A DNA stretch of 10,079 nt from an uncultured Ruminococcus sp. GTDB lineage: Bacteria > Bacillota > Clostridia > Oscillospirales > Acutalibacteraceae. The translations under genes and the position numbers were made by a program. The number at the start of each line of letters is the position of its first letter. Position 1 is the stretch's first letter. Shown one piece after another: positions 1-7,190 of the stretch. The notes under the pieces were generated by a model, which saw nothing but the letters and a program-made list of their open reading frames with translations, had not been told where the DNA came from and did not search any database. Location of the stretch: NCBI GenBank assembly GCA_902772755.1, contig CACYCD010000193.1, positions 1 to 10,079 on the forward strand, written 5' to 3'.

Positions 1-584
1 CTGCCCTTGTGTATCCTTGACGGCACAAGGTAATCCCTTGCACCCTCGGGTGTGGATTTTATGAGCATCGGAGTTTCGATCTCGATAAAGCCGTTTTCAT
101 AGAAATAGTCACGTGCTGCCTTAGCAAGCCTTGACCTCATAATAATGTTATCCTGCAGGGGCTTTCTTCTCAGATCAAGATATCTGTATCTGAGGCGAAG
201 CTCCTCTGCGGTCTTGCTGTCATCAACGATCTCAAACGGCGGAGTCTGAGCCTTTGAAAGTATCCTCAACTCCTCAACAGCGATCTCAACATCGCCTGTG
301 GGAATATCCTTGTTTTTTGACGAACGCTCCCTGACAGTACCCCTTGCACAGAGTACAAACTCCGAACGCACGGAAAAAGCCTTTTCAAAGACCTCTCTGT
401 CTGTAGCGTCATCAAATGCCAGCTGGACTATTCCCGTTCTGTCACGAAGGTCAATAAAGATCAGCTGTCCCAAGTCACGCTGCTTGGCTGCCCAGCCACA
501 AACGACCGCCTCCTTCCCTATATGCTCTGCTCTGAGCTCTCCGCAGTAGATCGTCCTGCGAAGCTCTCCCATAAATTCTGCCAT
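1..584 (-). CDS. aspS: Aspartyl-tRNA synthetase, N-terminal 194 residues (gene runs off the left edge)
   Basis: This enzyme attaches aspartate to tRNA-Asp in the cytoplasm; it is a class IIb synthetase. The visible part begins MAEFMGELRRTIYCGEL and continues through the anticodon-binding OB fold (about residues 15-105, with VCGWAAKQRDLGQLIFIDLR). The linker stretch RYRYLDLRR and class II motif 1 follow (about residues 160-190, FIEIETPML and GARDYLVPSR). The catalytic core and the bacterial insertion domain lie outside the window. The ATG at 582-584 is preferred because GGGAG (591-595) lies 6 bases upstream; a second in-frame ATG at 570-572 has no comparable site. Only 12 bases separate it from the hisS stop, so its ribosome binding site nearly abuts that stop codon and translational coupling is likely. 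The hisS-aspS pair is standard in Firmicutes. Whether it is a discriminating or non-discriminating AspRS cannot be judged from this fragment. Confidence 0.96.
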   Translation of the reverse strand, partial: MAEFMGELRRTIYCGELRAEHIGKEAVVCGWAAKQRDLGQLIFIDLRDRTGIVQLAFDDATDREVFEKAFSVRSEFVLCARGTVRERSSKNKDIPTGDVEIAVEELRILSKAQTPPFEIVDDSKTAEELRLRYRYLDLRRKPLQDNIIMRSRLAKAARDYFYENGFIEIETPMLIKSTPEGARDYLVPSRIHKG

Positions 585-596
585 ATTCTTCTCCCG

Positions 597-1895
597 TTAC
601 ATATTTGCTATATTTTCAGCCAGTCTTTGTATCATCAGAGATGAAAATTCACCTGCAAAGTTTTCTAAAGAAACCTCTGTCTTATCACCTGTCTGCATAT
701 TCTTTACCTCGGCTTTGCCTGTGGCGATCTCGTTGTCGCCGATAACCATGGAAAATTTTGCACCTATCTTATCGGCATATTTCATCTGAGGTCTAAGACC
801 TCGTCCCACGATGTCGCACTGTGCTGAGCATCCGCAGCTGCGTGCCTGCTCTGCCAAGGCAAAGGCTTTCAGCCTTGCACTGTCACCCATTGAAGCAATG
901 TAGAGATCGGCAGTCTCCGGCTTCGGTATCTCGATACCGCTGTTTTCCATAAGCAGGAGCAGACGCTCTATGCCCATGGCACAGCCAAGCGATGGGGTGT
1001 GACTTCCGCCAAGCTCCTCGATAAGACCGTCATAGCGACCGCCTCCGCAGACTGTTCCCTGAGCACCGATGCTGTCGGACACAAACTCGAACACAGTCTT
1101 TGTGTAATAGTCAAGACCTCTGACGATCGAGGGATTTATCTCATAGGCTACGCCTGCGGTATCAAGGTACTGCTTCACGCTTTCAAAGTGTTCCTTGCAC
1201 TCATCACAGAGATAGTCAAGCATACGTGGAGCATTCTTTGCTATCTCCTTGCAGTCGGGTACCTTGCAGTCGATGATCCTCATGGGGTTTCTTTCCAGCC
1301 TGCCCTTACAATCTCCGCACAGCCTGTCGATGTACTGCTCAAAATACTCCTTGAGCCTTGCGTGATAGGCGGCTCTGCATTCGGGACAGCCGATGGAGTT
1401 AATCTCCAGCCTGATCTTGTCAAGACCCAGCTGCTTGAACAGTCCGTCTATCATACATATCACTTCAGCGTCGGCGGCAGGATCCTGCGTTCCGAAGATC
1501 TCAACTCCAAACTGGTGAAATTCTCTCTGACGGCCTGCCTGTGGCTTTTCATAGCGGTAACAGGTTGTCAGATAATACTGCTTTGACGGCAAGCCGTCAT
1601 TGTAAACGCCGTGCTCTAGGAAAGCCCTGGCTACACCTGCCGTACCCTCGGGGCGGAGCGTGATGCTGTCATCGCCCTTTGTAGAAAATGTGTACATCTC
1701 TTTCTGCACAACATCGGTAGTCTCGCCCACTCCCCTTTGAAAAAGCGAAGTCTGCTCAAAAACGGGAGTCCTCACTTCCTTGTAGCCGTAGGCGGCGGCA
1801 CGGCTTGTCATAATACCTTCCAGAAATTGCCAACGGTAACTATCCTTTGGCAATATATCCTCAGTTCCCCTTATCTTCCTTATTATGTCTGACAT
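597..1895 (-). CDS. hisS: Histidyl-tRNA synthetase
   Basis: Class IIa synthetase charging tRNA-His in the cytoplasm; 432 residues, the normal bacterial length. Visible landmarks are TLRPEGTAGVAR (residues 79-90), the motif 2 region RYEKPQAGRQREFHQFG (114-130), the histidine-binding signature RGLDYYTKTVFEF (259-271), GGGRYDGL (284-291), motif 3 GCAMGIERLLLL (304-315) and a C-terminal anticodon-binding domain (about 330-425). The insert between motif 2 and the histidine signature carries cysteine pairs at 170/173, 193/196, 210/215 and 230/233. The E. coli enzyme lacks these, whereas I recall them from clostridial HisRS, and they suggest a metal-binding knuckle. The ATG at 1893-1895 has AAAGGGAA 10 bases upstream. 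It sits 30 bases after mgsA and 12 before aspS, so it is most likely inside the minD-mgsA-hisS-aspS unit. No T-box leader is visible in the 30-base gap. Confidence 0.97.
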   Translation of the reverse strand: MSDIIRKIRGTEDILPKDSYRWQFLEGIMTSRAAAYGYKEVRTPVFEQTSLFQRGVGETTDVVQKEMYTFSTKGDDSITLRPEGTAGVARAFLEHGVYNDGLPSKQYYLTTCYRYEKPQAGRQREFHQFGVEIFGTQDPAADAEVICMIDGLFKQLGLDKIRLEINSIGCPECRAAYHARLKEYFEQYIDRLCGDCKGRLERNPMRIIDCKVPDCKEIAKNAPRMLDYLCDECKEHFESVKQYLDTAGVAYEINPSIVRGLDYYTKTVFEFVSDSIGAQGTVCGGGRYDGLIEELGGSHTPSLGCAMGIERLLLLMENSGIEIPKPETADLYIASMGDSARLKAFALAEQARSCGCSAQCDIVGRGLRPQMKYADKIGAKFSMVIGDNEIATGKAEVKNMQTGDKTEVSLENFAGEFSSLMIQRLAENIANM

Positions 1896-1925
1896 AATGT
1901 TCTATTCCCTTTCATTCAAATGAGA

Positions 1926-2321
1926 TCATTTGAGAATGTTTCTCCATTCCAGATCTCCCCGTTCAAGTCCGTGAATAAGCACCTCTGCCGTGGCGATGTT
2001 GGTTGCCACGGGGATATTGTGCATATCGCACAGTCTTAACAGGTTCATATCATTTGGCTCCTGAGGCTTTGGACGCAACGGATCTCTGAAGAACAAGAGC
2101 ATATCGACCTCATTGCAGGCTATTATTGCCGCAATCTGCTGATCTCCGCCCTGTCGTCCGCCAAGAAACTTCTGCACCTCAAGACCTGTAGCCTCTTCAA
2201 CTATTTTGCCTGTAGTACCTGTTGCACAGATCGTATGTCGGCTGAATATTCCGCAATACGCAATGCAAAACTGAACCATCAATTCTTTCTTTTCATCATG
2301 AGCAATCAATGCAATGTTCAT
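1926..2321 (-). CDS. mgsA: Methylglyoxal synthase (divergent active-site loop)
   Basis: Converts dihydroxyacetone phosphate to methylglyoxal and phosphate, a bypass of lower glycolysis that relieves phosphate limitation. The 131 residues cover the family's core: IALIAHDE with His8-Asp9, the phosphate-binding loop ATGTTG (33-38), GGDQQ with the catalytic aspartate at 60, FFRDPL with Asp80, and [11 protein letters not shown] (103-113). Two places differ from the E. coli and B. subtilis proteins as I remember them: the SGP before GGDQQ is GGR here, and the PHDPD/PHEPD loop is PQEPND, so the conserved histidine (His98 in E. coli) is Gln87. Family membership is clear; catalytic strength is uncertain. 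The ATG at 2319-2321 has AGGGGG (2329-2334) 7 bases upstream. It lies 57 bases after minD and 30 before hisS. mgsA next to min/mre genes is a recurring arrangement in Clostridia. Confidence 0.93.
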   Translation of the reverse strand: MNIALIAHDEKKELMVQFCIAYCGIFSRHTICATGTTGKIVEEATGLEVQKFLGGRQGGDQQIAAIIACNEVDMLLFFRDPLRPKPQEPNDMNLLRLCDMHNIPVATNIATAEVLIHGLERGDLEWRNILK

Positions 2322-2378
2322 ACCGTTTCCCCCTGTCTGCTGATTTGGATTTATATAAAAGTATTATACTGATGAAAA

Positions 2379-3125
2379 CTATATCCTTTTGGGAAAAGCA
2401 AGCTGTACGTTGCCTCCCGATATTCTGAATGCTATATTCGTAAAGACCTTGCTTACGGGCGAATCGTTGAGATAGGGACTGCCCCTCTGCGAATAGACGA
2501 CAACCGAATGATCCTCCGGCACTACGCCAATAAGCTGTGTTTCGCACCTGTCGATCACCTCGTCAAGGTCGGTATATATACCCGTTTGAAAAAAACGTTT
2601 TTCATTTACCTTGTTTATTATCAGGCGGATATCCTCTATCCCGTGTTTAAGCAGCTCTCGCCTGACGTTCTGAGCACCCCTCACGCTTGCCGGCTCCGGA
2701 TTTATTACGATAACAGCCCTGTCCGCACCCGAAACAGCCGAGATAAATCCGCTCCCCACTCCTGCCGGGGAGTCGATAAGTATGTAATCGTAATTGTTCC
2801 TGAGCGTGGTGACGAACTGCTTCATCACCTCGGGAGCTATCTCGTCCTGTGCGTCCATAGGGGCAGGCATCATATACAGCCCCCGAACGGACGGATGAGA
2901 ATAGACCGCATCGGGAGTGATGCAGTTGCCTGCGATGACATCACCTGTGTCATACATCAAGCCCTGCTCAAGCCCGAGCATAAGATCAAGACCACGCATA
3001 CCGCAGTCGCAGTCGATAAGCAGAACTCTGTTGTTCATTTTGCAGAGTGCAACAGCCACATTGACGGTAACAGTTGTTTTACCTGTTCCGCCTTTGCCTG
3101 ACGCAAAAACTATAATCTGACTCAT
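2379..3125 (-). CDS. minD: MinD-like septum-site P-loop ATPase, lacking the usual membrane-targeting tail
   Basis: Deviant Walker A ATPase of the MinD/ParA family; MinD dimerises with ATP on the membrane and positions the division site with MinC. The deviant Walker A motif GKGGTGKTT spans residues 10-18 with signature lysines 11 and 16. LLIDCD (35-40) and RGLDLMLGLE (44-53) match MinD switch regions, as do LIDSPAGVGSGF (116-127) and INPEPASVRGAQNVRRELL (141-159). Length is 248, against roughly 260-270 for typical MinD. The chain ends NVQLAFPKRI, without the C-terminal basic amphipathic helix that anchors E. coli and B. subtilis MinD. The ATG at 3123-3125 has AGAGGTG (3130-3136) 4 bases upstream. 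The gene heads the minD-mgsA-hisS-aspS run and follows a PBP2 gene, as in clostridial mre/pbp2/min clusters, but no minC or minE is present. A more general MinD-family role cannot be excluded. Confidence 0.88.
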   Translation of the reverse strand: MSQIIVFASGKGGTGKTTVTVNVAVALCKMNNRVLLIDCDCGMRGLDLMLGLEQGLMYDTGDVIAGNCITPDAVYSHPSVRGLYMMPAPMDAQDEIAPEVMKQFVTTLRNNYDYILIDSPAGVGSGFISAVSGADRAVIVINPEPASVRGAQNVRRELLKHGIEDIRLIINKVNEKRFFQTGIYTDLDEVIDRCETQLIGVVPEDHSVVVYSQRGSPYLNDSPVSKVFTNIAFRISGGNVQLAFPKRI

Positions 3126-3171
3126 AATACACCTCTACTGTTATTCTATCACAAATTTCTCATATAAACAA

Positions 3172-3200
3172 ATTATTAAGTGTAGAATAAATCAAGTCAA
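3172..3200 (-). promoter_or_regulatory. Predicted sigma-A promoter for the minD-mgsA-hisS-aspS unit
   Basis: On the minus strand TTGACT (complement of 3195-3200) is followed, after exactly 17 bases, by AATAAT (complement of 3172-3177); each box matches the consensus in 5 of 6 positions. Transcription would start near 3165, giving a leader of about 40 bases before the minD ATG at 3125. It lies in an AT-rich 177-base gap after the PBP2 gene, a background in which chance matches are common. Confidence 0.6.
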
Positions 3201-3273
3201 ATTTGGACATTTTGCATAAATCACTGTATTTTTGACAATAAATAAAAACAGATAATACCAAATATAACAGATT

Positions 3274-3289
3274 TGTAATATATATTACA
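3274..3289. other. Perfect 16-base AT-rich palindrome between the PBP2 gene and minD
   Basis: TGTAATATATATTACA reads the same on both strands, and the flanks show partial further symmetry (ACA...TGT). It begins 14 bases beyond the PBP2 stop codon and about 75 bases upstream of the predicted minD -35 box. A hairpin of only A/T pairs with two G-C pairs would be a poor terminator and no U tract follows it. A dimeric repressor site is possible but there is no direct evidence. Confidence 0.4.
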
Positions 3290-3302
3290 TTCTTGTTTCC
3301 TA

Positions 3303-5309
3303 TCAGTGGCGAATAAATCCCGCCTCATCGACCGCTTCCCTGTTTGGGTCATACTCCTTATTAAAGAAATATCTGTCCAGCAAAGCCTTGGCAACTGCTG
3401 TGGAATATGTGCCGTATGCACCGTGTTCTATCACCACGGCAACAGCCACCTGCGGTTTTTCGTATGGGGCATAGCAGATAAATACCGTGTGGTCTGTTCC
3501 GCTGTTCTCGGCTGTTCCCGTCTTGCCTGCCACCTTGACGGGGTAATCTCCGAAAACGCTGTAGGCAGTACCGCCTATCTCGGAGCAGACGCTCCTCATA
3601 CCCTTTTGCACGGTTTTAAAGCTTTTATCCTCGGCTTTCAGAACGGAAAGCACCTCCGGCTCTGCTTTGCTTACGGTACGGCTTCTGTCGTATGTCATAA
3701 TTTTTCTCACCAGATGGGTACGCAGTCTTACTCCGTTGTTGGCTATCGTCGCAGTATAGGCGGCGAGCTGTATCGGAGTAAAAGCATTGTCGCTCTGACC
3801 TATAGCCGCCTGGACCGTGTTGCCCTCCATCCAGTGCGTACTGTCACGTCCTGCCGGACAGCCCATATTTTCGGGAAGCTCGACACCTGTACGCAAGCCC
3901 AGACCCAGCTTTTCCGCATAGCCGTACAAAGCCTCTCTGCCTATCCTTCTGCCCAGCTCCGCAAAGTAGTAATTGCAGGAAACCGCCAGAGCAGTGTTCA
4001 TATTCACTGCCCCGTGATATCCCATACAACGTACCGTGTCGGTGGGGTAGTAGTCGTAGACCTGAGTGCAGGTGATGTAGCTTTCGGGGGTGATCTTCTT
4101 TTCCTCCAATCCTGCCAGAGCTACACAGGGCTTGAATACCGAACCCGGTGCAAACGCACCGTCAAAAACACGGGAGTAAAGCGGACTGTTGCTGTCCGCC
4201 AACAGCTTTTCATAATAATCATAGCTGTTGTATTTTGCGAGATCGTAGCTTGGATAGGTTGCGGCGGCAAGCACCGAAAAATCGCTGATATCCAGCATCA
4301 CCGCCGCACCTGCCACACAGTCAGCTGCACCGTTGCGGTGACTGAGCTTTACATTATATTCCAACGCCCTGTTTGCGGTGTCCTGCAAACCGCTGTCAAG
4401 CGTGAGTACCGCCGTACTTCCGTATGACTCATGAGCCTCGGGTGCGATGACAACAGAGCCGTTGTTATTTTTCCGCACCGCACCCTCGGATTTTCCTCTC
4501 AGGTCAGCTTCAAGAGCCTGTTCAATACCGAATTTTCCTATCAGGTCATTATAGCCGTAACCCAGCTTTGACTTTTCGGCATACTCCTCAGCACTTATCC
4601 TGCCTACAGCACCCACGATATGAGGTGCAAGCGTGCTGTTTTTGTACTCACGGCTGACAGAGGCAGTCACCTGAACGCCGTCAAGCCTGCACGGGCTTTC
4701 GGCTATCATAACAGCTGTTTTTTCACTTATGTTTTCCGCAAAGAGGTAGTCCCTCCCCTCGGAAAAACCGCTGATATCCATATTCAGTCTGACCGACAGC
4801 ACATCACGAAGCAGTTTTTTATCGCTGATATTACAGTCATAGTGACGTGCGAGGGCAGATATATACCCCTCTGCGGTTTTGTACCTGCGGTTCAGTATTT
4901 TTTCCGCCTCGTCAAAAGACTGATTCTCCTTTTCGCCGTCAAAGCTGTAGCCGTAGCTTGTGTAGACGATAGGCATACTATCCGTCCGCTGTTCGTTCCG
5001 AGCGGAGCATATTTTCACCAGCTCGGCAATAGTGCTGTTAAGATCTGCTTCCGCCGAACGAGAGTATCTGAGGGTCAGCCTGTAATTTATGCTGTTGACC
5101 GCCAGCGGTTTGCCGTCAGCCGTGAGGATCTCCCCTCTTACGCCGTCACAAACGGTGGACTCCGAGAGCGTGCCGTTGGCTGTATTTTGGTATTCCTCTC
5201 CGTGTACTATCTGCCAGTTGTAGAGCCTGACTCCGTAGGCGGTAAATATCAGCAGAACAAGCACAAGACACAGCACGCTTCTTCCTCTGTAAATACGGGT
5301 ATTATTCAC
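3303..5309 (-). CDS. mrdA: Penicillin-binding protein 2 type (class B) peptidoglycan transpeptidase
   Basis: Monofunctional D,D-transpeptidase that cross-links peptidoglycan, probably for elongation with a SEDS glycosyltransferase (none in the window). It has a short cytoplasmic N-terminus, one membrane anchor (about residues 11-27), and the pedestal-domain start VRGEILTADGKPLA (57-70). Dimerisation-type sequence follows to about 290. The transpeptidase domain carries the nucleophile motif SVFK (390-393), SCN (444-446) and KTGTAE (596-601), all intact. No PASTA domains are present. The 668 residues fit class B PBPs. The start is GTG (5307-5309), chosen because AGAGGTG (5315-5321) lies 5 bases upstream and the anchor follows directly. 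It has its own extended -10 promoter. Its place before minD and mgsA resembles the mreBCD-pbp2-min cluster of Clostridia, which favours an elongation role; a division or sporulation (SpoVD/FtsI-like) role is less likely. Confidence 0.92.
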   Translation of the reverse strand: MNNTRIYRGRSVLCLVLVLLIFTAYGVRLYNWQIVHGEEYQNTANGTLSESTVCDGVRGEILTADGKPLAVNSINYRLTLRYSRSAEADLNSTIAELVKICSARNEQRTDSMPIVYTSYGYSFDGEKENQSFDEAEKILNRRYKTAEGYISALARHYDCNISDKKLLRDVLSVRLNMDISGFSEGRDYLFAENISEKTAVMIAESPCRLDGVQVTASVSREYKNSTLAPHIVGAVGRISAEEYAEKSKLGYGYNDLIGKFGIEQALEADLRGKSEGAVRKNNNGSVVIAPEAHESYGSTAVLTLDSGLQDTANRALEYNVKLSHRNGAADCVAGAAVMLDISDFSVLAAATYPSYDLAKYNSYDYYEKLLADSNSPLYSRVFDGAFAPGSVFKPCVALAGLEEKKITPESYITCTQVYDYYPTDTVRCMGYHGAVNMNTALAVSCNYYFAELGRRIGREALYGYAEKLGLGLRTGVELPENMGCPAGRDSTHWMEGNTVQAAIGQSDNAFTPIQLAAYTATIANNGVRLRTHLVRKIMTYDRSRTVSKAEPEVLSVLKAEDKSFKTVQKGMRSVCSEIGGTAYSVFGDYPVKVAGKTGTAENSGTDHTVFICYAPYEKPQVAVAVVIEHGAYGTYSTAVAKALLDRYFFNKEYDPNREAVDEAGFIRH

Positions 5310-5354
5310 AAAAACACCTCTTTAGCGAAAAATCTGCGAGGGAACAATATAAAT

Positions 5355-5384
5355 ATTATATCACAAAACACAAAATATAATCAA
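5355..5384 (-). promoter_or_regulatory. Predicted extended -10 promoter of the PBP2 gene
   Basis: On the minus strand TTGATT (complement of 5379-5384) is separated by 18 bases from a perfect TATAAT (complement of 5355-5360), which is preceded by TGA and so forms an extended -10 (TGnTATAAT). The start point would be near 5348, about 40 bases ahead of the GTG start codon. It lies downstream of the ilvB terminator, so the PBP2 gene is likely transcribed independently of ilvB. Confidence 0.72.
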
Positions 5385-5400
5385 CCCCAAAAAACTGACA

Positions 5401-5428
5401 TAAAAAATACCGCAGGCATCTGCGGTAT
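5401..5428 (-). terminator. Intrinsic terminator of ilvB
   Basis: A perfect 9-bp stem, ATACCGCAG (5407-5415) with CTGCGGTAT (5420-5428), closes a 4-base loop. On the minus strand it is followed by a run of U residues (complement of 5402-5407). It lies 10 bases past the ilvB stop codon, so the message should end here and the gene is monocistronic. Confidence 0.9.
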
Positions 5429-5438
5429 CTTAAAACGA

Positions 5439-7106
5439 TCACATCTCTGTGACGATCTCATTTACGGTTTTTCCCGGCGGTATCATGGGAAGCACGTTCT
5501 CGTCGGGGCTGATCGAGCAGTCGATCACTACCGGCTCATTCATATTGTAAGCCTCAGTGAGGACTTGTCTTATTTCCTCGGTTTTTTGGATCCTCATACC
5601 CTTGATGCCGTAGCCGTTTGCCACGCCGACAAAGTCGGTCACACGGTGGGGATCTGTCTGTGAGAAATGGCAGTTGTAAAACAGCTTCTGCCACTGACGC
5701 ACCATACCAAGCACAGAGTTGTTCATAACCAAAACGATTATCGGCAGATTGTAGGATCTGAGGGTAACAAGCTCGTTGATATTCATGTGGAAGCTGCCGT
5801 CACCTGTCACCAAGATGACCTTTTTGTCGGGACAGCCGAGCTGTGAGCCTATGGCGGCACCCACACCAAAGCCCATCGTACCCAGTCCGCCCGAGGTAAC
5901 AAGCGTTCTCGGTGTCTCGATCCTGCTGTACTGAGCCACCCACATCTGATGCTGACCAACGTCAGTCGCAATGATGTCATCGGGTTTTTTGATCTCATTG
6001 AGAATATCAAGCACTGTCTGAGGACTCGGACAGCCGTCTTTTTCCTCGGCAGGGATATTTACCTCTGATTTCCACTGTGCTATTTTTTCGAGCCACTCGG
6101 GGTGTGACTGCTTCTCCGTTCCCTCGGCGAGGGCGATCAGAGCCGCCTTAACATCGGAAAGAATGTATTCGTTTACAAGTACATTCTTGTTGATCTCTTT
6201 TTCGTCAATTTCTATCTGAACGATCTTAGCCTGTGAGCCAAACTTCTTTCTGTCACCTGCCACACGGTCGGAAAATCTTGCACCTGCGGCAATGAGCAGG
6301 TCACATTCATCTGCAGCTTTGCCGGTTTCGTATCCGCCGTGCATACCAATGTTGCCGAGGCAGAGCGGATGACTTTCGGGAATACAGCCCAAGCCCATAA
6401 GCGAACAGCACACAGGTGCATCAATAAGCTCTGCAAATCTCAGAAGCTCACCGCTTGCATCTGCACTGATGATGCCGCCGCCTGCGTAGATCATCGGACG
6501 TTTTGCGTTTTTGATAAGTTCCTTAACTCTCGCAATGCTGTCGGCGTTCTTGATTCCGAATTCTTCGGGAGTGTTCGGTTTTGCGTTCACAAATTCCGTT
6601 TTGTTGGCTGTGATATCCTTTGGCACGTCCACCAGCACAGGACCTTTTCTGCCCTCCTGAGCTATCTCAAATGCTTTCCTGATAGTATCCGCAAGCTCCT
6701 CTACACTTTTTACCAGAAAGCTTGCTTTTGTGACAGGCTTTACCACCTGAGAAATGTTTACCTCCTGAAAGCTGTCCCTGCCGAGCTGATCTGTCGGGAC
6801 GTTGCCCGTTATCGCAACCATGGGAATACTGTCAATGTTGGCAGTGGCAAGTCCGGTTACTATATTAGTAGCACCGGGTCCCGAGGTAGTGATGACTACA
6901 CCTGTTTTGCCTGTGGTTCTTGCATAGCCGTCCGCTGCATGGGAAGCACCCTGCTCATGAGCGGTCAGGATATGGTTGATTCTGTCACTGTACTTATACA
7001 GTGCATCGTATGTATTCAGAGCCGCACCGCCAGGATAACCGAAAACGGTGTCTACCCCCTGTTCTATCAAACATTCACAAATAATATCTGCACCGGTTAA
7101 TACCAT
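5439..7106 (-). CDS. ilvB: Acetohydroxyacid (acetolactate) synthase, catalytic large subunit
   Basis: ThDP-dependent enzyme condensing two pyruvates to acetolactate, or pyruvate with 2-oxobutyrate, the first common step of branched-chain amino acid synthesis. The 555 residues have the three expected domains: the N-terminal PYR domain with catalytic Glu51 (AHEQGASHAADGYAR), a central FAD-type domain (about 190-330, with RFSDRVAG at 278-285), and the C-terminal PP domain with GDGSFHMN (435-442) and NN at 462-463, which bind Mg-ThDP. GMVRQWQ (467-473), with Trp472, marks the anabolic form rather than catabolic AlsS. The ATG at 7104-7106 has AGGGGA about 5 bases upstream. No ilvN regulatory-subunit gene adjoins it: a terminator follows immediately and the next gene encodes a PBP. 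A partner encoded elsewhere, or action without one, are both possible. No leader peptide or T-box fits in the roughly 49-base leader. Confidence 0.95.
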   Translation of the reverse strand: MVLTGADIICECLIEQGVDTVFGYPGGAALNTYDALYKYSDRINHILTAHEQGASHAADGYARTTGKTGVVITTSGPGATNIVTGLATANIDSIPMVAITGNVPTDQLGRDSFQEVNISQVVKPVTKASFLVKSVEELADTIRKAFEIAQEGRKGPVLVDVPKDITANKTEFVNAKPNTPEEFGIKNADSIARVKELIKNAKRPMIYAGGGIISADASGELLRFAELIDAPVCCSLMGLGCIPESHPLCLGNIGMHGGYETGKAADECDLLIAAGARFSDRVAGDRKKFGSQAKIVQIEIDEKEINKNVLVNEYILSDVKAALIALAEGTEKQSHPEWLEKIAQWKSEVNIPAEEKDGCPSPQTVLDILNEIKKPDDIIATDVGQHQMWVAQYSRIETPRTLVTSGGLGTMGFGVGAAIGSQLGCPDKKVILVTGDGSFHMNINELVTLRSYNLPIIVLVMNNSVLGMVRQWQKLFYNCHFSQTDPHRVTDFVGVANGYGIKGMRIQKTEEIRQVLTEAYNMNEPVVIDCSISPDENVLPMIPPGKTVNEIVTEM

Positions 7107-7161
7107 TTTTTATCCCCTATCTTCCATAATACGCTTTATCGCTTTAAAATAACCGTTTCTT

Positions 7162-7190
7162 ATTCTACCAGTATACTTTGCTCTTGTCAA
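7162..7190 (-). promoter_or_regulatory. ilvB: Predicted ilvB promoter
   Basis: On the minus strand a perfect TTGACA (complement of 7185-7190), a 17-base spacer and TAGAAT (complement of 7162-7167, 5 of 6 consensus positions) form a strong sigma-A promoter. The start point would be near 7155, giving a leader of about 49 bases. Its -35 box overlaps that of the divergent plus-strand promoter. Confidence 0.8.

Noticed and set aside
2296..2547. 83-codon minus-strand frame overlapping the end of minD and the start of mgsA, considered as a frameshifted minD tail
   Set aside because: Its translation does not encode the missing amphipathic helix or any MinD-like sequence, so the short C-terminus of MinD is not explained by a simple frameshift.
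3233..3257. Plus-strand TTGACA near 3233 with a TAAT-containing box shortly downstream
   Set aside because: The spacing is too short (about 14-15 bases) and no plus-strand gene follows.
3306..4427. 373-codon open frame on the plus strand opposite the PBP2 gene
   Set aside because: The antisense PBP2 has all three catalytic motifs and a convincing promoter and start. The plus-strand translation is rich in Cys, His and Arg with no recognisable domain, as expected of a shadow.
4620..5663. 347-codon plus-strand open frame spanning the PBP2 start, the intergenic gap and the ilvB end
   Set aside because: It runs antisense to two well-supported genes and through the ilvB terminator and PBP2 promoter; no ribosome binding site or known domain was seen.
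6339..7100. 253-codon plus-strand open frame opposite ilvB
   Set aside because: Shadow of ilvB codon bias; the translation shows no family resemblance.
7107..7155. Possible T-box, attenuator or leader peptide ahead of ilvB
   Set aside because: The leader is only about 49 bases and shows no hairpin pair, specifier loop or short Leu/Val/Ile-rich frame.
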